Source: Candidatus Hydrogenedentota bacterium
Lineage (GTDB): Bacteria; Hydrogenedentota; Hydrogenedentia; Hydrogenedentales; SLHB01
Length of the DNA: 56,534 nucleotides
Direction: 5' to 3'
NCBI GenBank assembly: GCA_903925285.1
Contig: CAIYET010000059.1
Location: forward strand, 1 to 56,534
Position 1 is the stretch's first letter, and each line of letters opens with the position of its first letter. The position numbers and the translations under genes were made by a program. This document shows, piece after piece, positions 51,703 to 56,534 of this stretch. The notes under the pieces are model-generated. The model was not told the DNA's origin, searched no databases, and saw only the letters and a program-made list of their open reading frames with translations.

Positions 51703-52117
51703 CTGCTTACTTTAGGTGCAACTGAGAGACATGGAAAGGCAATAGGAATTCAGAATACGGGGATCGGAATTCTAACTGCCTTTATTAAGATTACCGTGGG
51801 CGGATGTACTAACAACAAATTATGACACTCCACTGGCGCGGGCACGTGCGCTCCGAAACCGCGCCCTCTGGGATGCGGTCATAAGGAGGCGTAGAGCAAG
51901 TTTCTGCCATGCGTAGGGTTTGGGAAAGCGCCTGGTTCACCCTGGAAACAGTAGCAGGAAGCCATGAGTCAGAATTCGGAATGAGAAAACCGCGTCCAAC
52001 ACGAGCGTATCGCGTTCTCACGCTGGGTGAACGCAAGTACCCTCAAAATGTCGACGTCAAACCATTGATACTTCTCATTCCAATAACTACTGGTTAACGC
52101 GTTGGAGGTATTGCAAC
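51703..52117. other. Gap of about 415 bp without a supported gene
   Basis: Two small frames (62 and 75 codons) lack ribosome sites and family traits. The gap holds scattered words of the heptamer type (GGAATTC, CAGAATT). A ribosome site GGAGG 9 nt before 52118 belongs to the acylase gene. Confidence 0.5.
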
Positions 52118-54367
52118 ATGGTTCGATGGGTATCCAAAGGAATACTGTTTGCCCTCGTGGCGGTGGCAGCGGTCTCGTGTGCGCCCGAGAAACTGGCGCT
52201 GGACGCGCAGGCGTTGCTGGCGGCGTCGAAGAAGCACGAGGTTCGCATTCTGCGCGATACGTGGGGCGTGCCGCATGTCTTCGGCAAGACCGATGCGGAT
52301 GTTGGATTCGGTATTGCCTATGCCCATTCGGAGGATGATTTCGCCACGATTCAGGAAGCGTTCATTGCCAACCGTGGCCAGTTGGCGTCGGTCAAAGGAT
52401 TGAAGGGGATACCGACGGATTTGCTGGCAGCGGCAATCCGATTGTGGGATACCGTCGACGCCAAGTATGAAAAGGATCTCAGTCCGGAGGTCCGCACGAT
52501 CTGCGAAGCCTATGCCGAAGGCGTCAATCTGTACGCGGCGCAACATCCAGAGGCCGTAGTCAAACCGGGCATCTTCCCGGCGACGGGCAAGGATGTTGTC
52601 GCGGGATTCGTGCTCAAGACGCCGCTCTTCTTCCGCCTCGATCATGAGTTGAAAGACATCTTGTCCTTCGAGCGCAAGCAGCCGGTGTCGGAAAAGAAAG
52701 GAGTTAGAAGAGAGGGGTCGGCAGTCAGCAGTCAGAACTCCGATCTTGACGTCCCAACGTCAAGCCTGGCTTTTTCATCCTTCATCAAAGAGACGCAAGG
52801 CCTCCGCGCCTCGATTCATCCTTCATCCTTCGATCTGTTCACCCACGGCGCCGAACTCGGTTCGAATACCGTGGCCGTTGCGCCCAAGCGTTCGGCGGAT
52901 GGCTGGACGCGGATCGACATCAACTCGCATCAGCCGTGGACGGGCCAAGTGGCGTGGTACGAGGCGCACCTGCATAGCGAGGAAGGGATGGATATCGTCG
53001 GCGGGCTGTTTCCCGGTTCGCCGGTAATCCTGCATGGCCACAACCGCGACCTCGGCTGGGCGCATACAGTGAACGCGCCCGACCTCGCCGATGTGTATGT
53101 TCTCGAAATGAATCCGGACAATCCCAACCAGTATCGTTTCGACGGCCAATGGCGCGACTTGGATATCCGGTACGCCTATATCAACGTACGCCTGCTCGGG
53201 CCGCTCCATTGGACGTTCAAGTACGAGGTTCCATGGTCGGTACACGGCCCGGTCCTCCGCCGCCCCCACGGTGTGTACGCGATTCGCTACGCGGGCTTGG
53301 GCGAGATACGACAAGTCGAGCAATGGTATCGCATGGGCAAGGCGCACAACTTCGACCAATGGCAGTCGGCGGTCAAGATGCGCGCGTTGGCGTCGTTTAA
53401 CATCGGGTACGCGGACCGCGAAGGCAACATCTATTACCTGTACAACGCGCTCCTGCCCGTGCGCGCGGAAGGATACAACTGGAAACAATATCTGCCGGGC
53501 AATACGTCCGAGACGCTATGGACGGATTTTGTCCCGTTCGACAAACTACCGCAGGTAAAGAACCCGGATTCTGGCTTCGTCATGAACTGTAATAATACGC
53601 CGTTCCAGACGACCATCGGGCCTGAAAACCCGAAGCCGGAGGATTGTTCGCCGACGCTCGGCATCGAGACGTCGATGACCAATCGCGCCTATCGAATGCT
53701 CGAACTGTTCGGAGGCGACGCGGCAATCACCGAGGAAGCGTTCCTCAAGTACAAGTACGATATCGCCTACTCGGACAAGTCCGATGCGCACAAACTGATC
53801 GAAGAACTGCTTGCCGCGCCACCGTCGGACGATCCCCTCGTGCGCGAGGCCGTCGACTTGTTGAAAACGTGGGACTACCGGACGAACCTCGACAATCGCG
53901 TCGCCGCGCTGGCGATCCTGACGCTCGAACCCATCGTGCGCGCACAAATGTCCGGAGGGCCGGTCCCCGGTATCATGCAGACATTGACGGCGCGCGCCCA
54001 TCTTATCAAGGACAAGTATGGGCGGCTCGACGTGACGTGGGGCGAGGTCAACCGGCTCGTGCGTGGGACCGTGGACGTTGGCTTGTCCGGCGGGCCTGAC
54101 ACGTTGCACGCGGTCTACGGCGATCTGAAGGAGGGTCGGCTTATCGGCATGGCAGGCGACTGCTATGTTCTCATAGCAGGGTGGGATAAGGAGGGCAAGG
54201 TCCATTCGCAAAGCGTCCACCAATTCGGAAGCGCAACGATGAACGAGCAATCTCCGCATTACGCCGATCAGGTTCCGCTATTTACCGAATGTAAACTCAA
54301 ACCCGTCTGGTTCGACGAAGCCGATATCCGCGCGCACCTCGAACGAGAGTATCGCCCGGGAGAATAG
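52118..54367 (+). CDS. Penicillin-acylase-family lipoprotein (N-terminal-nucleophile amidase)
   Basis: A 749-residue Ntn hydrolase. Lipobox VAAVSC (Cys21); alpha-chain blocks ILRDTWGVPHVFG and GIAYAHSEDDF; the nucleophile at LGSNTVAVAPKRSADG (Ser249), the predicted first residue of the mature beta chain; later blocks INSHQPWTG and HGHNRDLGWAHTVN. Members cleave acyl-amide bonds such as N-acyl-homoserine lactones or beta-lactam side chains. The spacer peptide between chains (about 190-248) is unusually long and repeat-derived. GGAGG lies 9 nt upstream. Confidence 0.88.
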   Translation: MVRWVSKGILFALVAVAAVSCAPEKLALDAQALLAASKKHEVRILRDTWGVPHVFGKTDADVGFGIAYAHSEDDFATIQEAFIANRGQLASVKGLKGIPTDLLAAAIRLWDTVDAKYEKDLSPEVRTICEAYAEGVNLYAAQHPEAVVKPGIFPATGKDVVAGFVLKTPLFFRLDHELKDILSFERKQPVSEKKGVRREGSAVSSQNSDLDVPTSSLAFSSFIKETQGLRASIHPSSFDLFTHGAELGSNTVAVAPKRSADGWTRIDINSHQPWTGQVAWYEAHLHSEEGMDIVGGLFPGSPVILHGHNRDLGWAHTVNAPDLADVYVLEMNPDNPNQYRFDGQWRDLDIRYAYINVRLLGPLHWTFKYEVPWSVHGPVLRRPHGVYAIRYAGLGEIRQVEQWYRMGKAHNFDQWQSAVKMRALASFNIGYADREGNIYYLYNALLPVRAEGYNWKQYLPGNTSETLWTDFVPFDKLPQVKNPDSGFVMNCNNTPFQTTIGPENPKPEDCSPTLGIETSMTNRAYRMLELFGGDAAITEEAFLKYKYDIAYSDKSDAHKLIEELLAAPPSDDPLVREAVDLLKTWDYRTNLDNRVAALAILTLEPIVRAQMSGGPVPGIMQTLTARAHLIKDKYGRLDVTWGEVNRLVRGTVDVGLSGGPDTLHAVYGDLKEGRLIGMAGDCYVLIAGWDKEGKVHSQSVHQFGSATMNEQSPHYADQVPLFTECKLKPVWFDEADIRAHLEREYRPGE
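52688..52838. repeat. Mosaic repeat insert in the acylase spacer region
   Basis: Within the acylase gene lie GGAGTTA (52700), two CAGTCAG units (52722-52735), a CTTGACGT/ACGTCAAG hairpin followed by T5 (52745-52776), and two groups of CATCCTTCATC words. These modules resemble intergenic elements at 39.2, 24.8 and 15.75 kb. The segment is in frame and encodes residues about 191-241. Confidence 0.7.
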
Positions 54368-54410
54368 ACATGCGTGCCATGTGCGTCTTGAAATTCAAAG
54401 CCTAGACGTT

Positions 54411-55550
54411 CTATCCCGATATGACCTTCTTATAGACGCGGCGGCGCTTATGCAAGACGTGTTTGATGTGACGCCACTCGCCTTGGACCTGTAAGTTGTT
54501 TTCGAGTTCGGGGTTGGACTCGGCTTGTTCGAATCCGAGATCGCGGATGCTTTTGTATATTTCCGTGCCCATGATAAGATCGATGCCTCGTCCGCGATAC
54601 CGCTTGCGCACGCCGGTTAGACAGAAATCGACCGTTGGCGTGTGGCCGCGTGCCGCGCGCAACAGATGGAACCAGCCGAAGGGAAACAGACGGCCTCGGG
54701 CTTTACGCAGGGCCGACGAGAGGCTGGGCATCGCGATACAGAAACCAATGAGTTCGCCATGGCGGTTTTCCACGACCTTGACGAGATCTTTGTGAAGGAA
54801 GGGGAAGAATTTCCTTGCATAGTACTGGCGTTGCCGTTCCGTGTACGCCGTGACGCCGTAGAGTTCGACGTACGTTTCCTGCAACAGCGCCATGATGTCG
54901 TCCGTGCGCGCAAGGAGATCGCGGCGGCGCGGGAACGGCAGCACCCGAAACTGTTTCCTCACTTTCAACTTCTCGGCCAGTTCGAACAGGCGCGGCGGGT
55001 ATGCGTTCGTCGAAAGGTCCGTTACGCGGTATTCGACATAGTCCACTTCTTTCGCGAATCCGTACCGCTCGACAAAGCCGCTGTAATAGGGGTAGTTGTA
55101 GTACGTCGCCATGGTTGCCAGTTGCTCGTAGCCTTCGATGAGCATGCCGGCCTTTCCAAACTGGTTGAACCCCTGCGGTCCGGTGATAGTCTCCATGCCG
55201 CGTGCGCGCCCCCATGCCTCGGCGGCTTGGAACAGGGCTGCGGCCACCCCGTAATCGTCCACGCTGTCGAACCAGCCGAAGCGGACGTTGCGCAGGCCGA
55301 ACTTCTCGTTGGCGGTACGGCTGATGAGCGCGGCGATTCGGCCTACGACGCGTCCGTCGCGCTTGGCCAGGAACGGCTGGCCGTCTGCGGTTTCATAGGC
55401 GGCGTTGTGCGAGGGCGAAAAAGTATCGAGTTCGTCCGCGATCAGCGGCGGTACATAATAAGGGCAGTCCGCGTACAGGTCCATCGGAAACCGGACGAAG
55501 TCCAGCAGGTCATGTTTGTCTTTGACTTCGATTATTTCAACGGCGGCCAT
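54411..55550 (-). CDS. GNAT-like acetyltransferase family protein
   Basis: A 379-residue protein with an N-terminal GNAT-like half (FLAKRDGRVVGRIAALISR, FGWFDSVDD) and a second half in which CLTGVRKRYRGRGIDLIMGTEIY matches the acetyl-CoA-binding motif A (Q/R-x-x-G-x-G/A). It resembles long, uncharacterised GNAT-fold proteins with two domains. Substrate unknown. It follows the acyltransferase gene by 9 nt, suggesting lipid or envelope modification (inference). Confidence 0.7.
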   Translation of the reverse strand: MAAVEIIEVKDKHDLLDFVRFPMDLYADCPYYVPPLIADELDTFSPSHNAAYETADGQPFLAKRDGRVVGRIAALISRTANEKFGLRNVRFGWFDSVDDYGVAAALFQAAEAWGRARGMETITGPQGFNQFGKAGMLIEGYEQLATMATYYNYPYYSGFVERYGFAKEVDYVEYRVTDLSTNAYPPRLFELAEKLKVRKQFRVLPFPRRRDLLARTDDIMALLQETYVELYGVTAYTERQRQYYARKFFPFLHKDLVKVVENRHGELIGFCIAMPSLSSALRKARGRLFPFGWFHLLRAARGHTPTVDFCLTGVRKRYRGRGIDLIMGTEIYKSIRDLGFEQAESNPELENNLQVQGEWRHIKHVLHKRRRVYKKVISG

Positions 55551-55559
55551 TTCAATTTC

Positions 55560-56441
55560 CTATTCGATGGGAACAAAGATTCGCTCGACGGCATCGTGCA
55601 ACTGGTTCGCCAGAGCAATACGGTCTTCATTCCAGATGGGGGTCTGGCCGAACGTAATTTCGACCTCTTGCCATGGCAATGATAACATGCCGAGGACGTG
55701 TGGCAGAAATGGTTTTTCCGGACCATACATGGCGATTTCCGATTCGGGAATTTTCCCTTCCGGGGTCCGCAGATAGGGGTTGGGTCCGAAGATCATGACC
55801 TTCGACGGCGGCGGCCAGCCTGGCGGGGTCCGATAGGTCCCGCACATGTAGTGCACGGGTTTGTTCGCAATGACGGCCGCGTCCAATAATCCCGCGCGGA
55901 ACATGCGCACGCCCGTGCCGCGCCGTATCGTGGTTTCGGGCGTTTCCGGCGCCATGAGTAGGCTCTTGCCGGCCTCGAGCGCCTCGACCATCAGGGCTTT
56001 CACGCGCGCCGTATCGTCCTTGACGCGCCGGATGAAAATCGGTTCCAGGGCTTCGACCAGCGAGCCGATAACCGGGATATTCCCAATGGGTTCCTCGACG
56101 ATCGAGTGGGCGTCCACCACACTGCAAAAAGCGTACATGTCAAGCCACGCGAGGTGATTGGAGACTATAAAGAACGGTGGCGGCGGCGGGGTTCCATGCA
56201 CGACGATGCGAATACCGAGAATCCGGCGGACGCCCGAGATCCACGCACGAGCCACGCGGTGGCGTATCCTGCGCGCGCGCGGCGACTCGATGCCTACGAA
56301 GACCGTCATCGCCTTCAGCGCAAGATAGCACAATACCGACCACAACAGGCCCATCGTGAGACGCAAGACCCCTCTCGCATAGGCATAACGCGGTATCCGT
56401 GCGAAATCGTGCGTTTTCACTGTAGGCGCCTTGCGGCTCAT
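55560..56441 (-). CDS. Lysophospholipid acyltransferase family (PlsC-like)
   Basis: A 293-residue protein with an N-terminal membrane segment (MGLLWSVLCYLALKAMTVFVG), HX4D motif NHLAWLD, a FIRRVKDD block and MAPETPETT. A paralogue-like PlsC protein occurs at 2756-3514. It acylates a lysolipid or related acceptor at the membrane. GGGAG is 10 nt before ATG 56441. Probable operon with the GNAT-like gene. Confidence 0.85.
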   Translation of the reverse strand: MSRKAPTVKTHDFARIPRYAYARGVLRLTMGLLWSVLCYLALKAMTVFVGIESPRARRIRHRVARAWISGVRRILGIRIVVHGTPPPPPFFIVSNHLAWLDMYAFCSVVDAHSIVEEPIGNIPVIGSLVEALEPIFIRRVKDDTARVKALMVEALEAGKSLLMAPETPETTIRRGTGVRMFRAGLLDAAVIANKPVHYMCGTYRTPPGWPPPSKVMIFGPNPYLRTPEGKIPESEIAMYGPEKPFLPHVLGMLSLPWQEVEITFGQTPIWNEDRIALANQLHDAVERIFVPIE

Positions 56442-56534
56442 ATAAGGTTACTCCCAAGACTTACTCAAGACACCTCCTGCGCCTTCGCTCATAGAAGCTG
56501 TCAAGAACAACAAGAAAAAGTGCGTCGTTTAATG

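Noticed and set aside
51809-52097. Small ORFs on both strands before the acylase gene
   Set aside because: No ribosome site or family traits; region has repeat-like words.

Overview
The window reads as a contig of a GC-rich, Gram-negative-type bacterium with compact gene spacing and clear GGAGG/GAGGTGA ribosome sites. The mix of genes (Tat-exported Gfo/Idh/MocA oxidoreductase, PhoPQ-activated-type hydrolase, D-aminoacylase, M19 dipeptidase, ceramidase-like hydrolase, membrane-fused spermidine-synthase-like protein, ExbBD, many dispersed repeats) suits a heterotroph from the Hydrogenedentota/Planctomycetota/Lentisphaerota range. That placement is inference from gene content only; there is no rRNA, tRNA or ribosomal-protein gene in the window. 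No prophage, CRISPR array or IS transposase was seen.

Layout. 0.1-6 kb: membrane aminopropyltransferase-like protein, PlsC-type acyltransferase, M23 lipoprotein, a Tat-exported protein of unknown function and a 55-residue Cys protein behind a 6-codon leader ORF. 6-13 kb: genes around D-amino acids and N-acyl compounds (M19 dipeptidase, a broken PLP alanine-racemase/D-threonine-aldolase-like gene, ceramidase-like hydrolase, N-acyl-D-amino-acid deacylase); an AbiE type IV toxin-antitoxin pair sits inside the broken PLP gene, flanked by a 28-bp direct repeat. 13-17 kb: response-regulator HD-GYP protein with a good sigma-70 promoter, then an EPSP synthase/chorismate synthase pair with unusual active-site residues. 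17-26 kb: a long inverted repeat, exported peroxiredoxin, uracil-DNA-glycosylase-family protein, two metallophosphoesterases, PhoPQ-activated-type hydrolase, PHP protein, QueA, Hpt protein, Gfo/Idh/MocA oxidoreductase. 27-29 kb: a two-gene ATPase + RloB-like module (AbiL/RloAB type defence) with its own near-consensus promoter. 29-40 kb (all minus strand): a 1196-residue exported ankyrin protein, lysA, a large exported TPR protein, ExbD, ExbB, a glycosyltransferase and TsaD. 40-47 kb: isocitrate dehydrogenase, soluble histidine kinase, polytopic membrane protein, DUF4258/YgiT-type pair, TPR-like exported protein, signal peptidase I, HigB/HigA pair with a nonsense codon in the toxin. 47-56.5 kb: TypA, DinB, thiolase, a penicillin-acylase-family lipoprotein, and an acyltransferase/acetyltransferase-like operon.

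The most unusual feature is a family of 7-bp-period microsatellite arrays. They occupy many gene-gene junctions (24.8, 37.9, 39.2, 41.9, 42.7 and 44.5 kb), often as facing arms that would fold into hairpins. They supply the stop codons of at least three genes, and related material is inserted in frame in lysA and in the spacer-peptide region of the acylase. A second dispersed element (15.75 and 32.9 kb) likewise carries the stop codons of aroA and lysA. I know of no described element that fits this family, and its host range, mobility and role would have to be tested across genomes.
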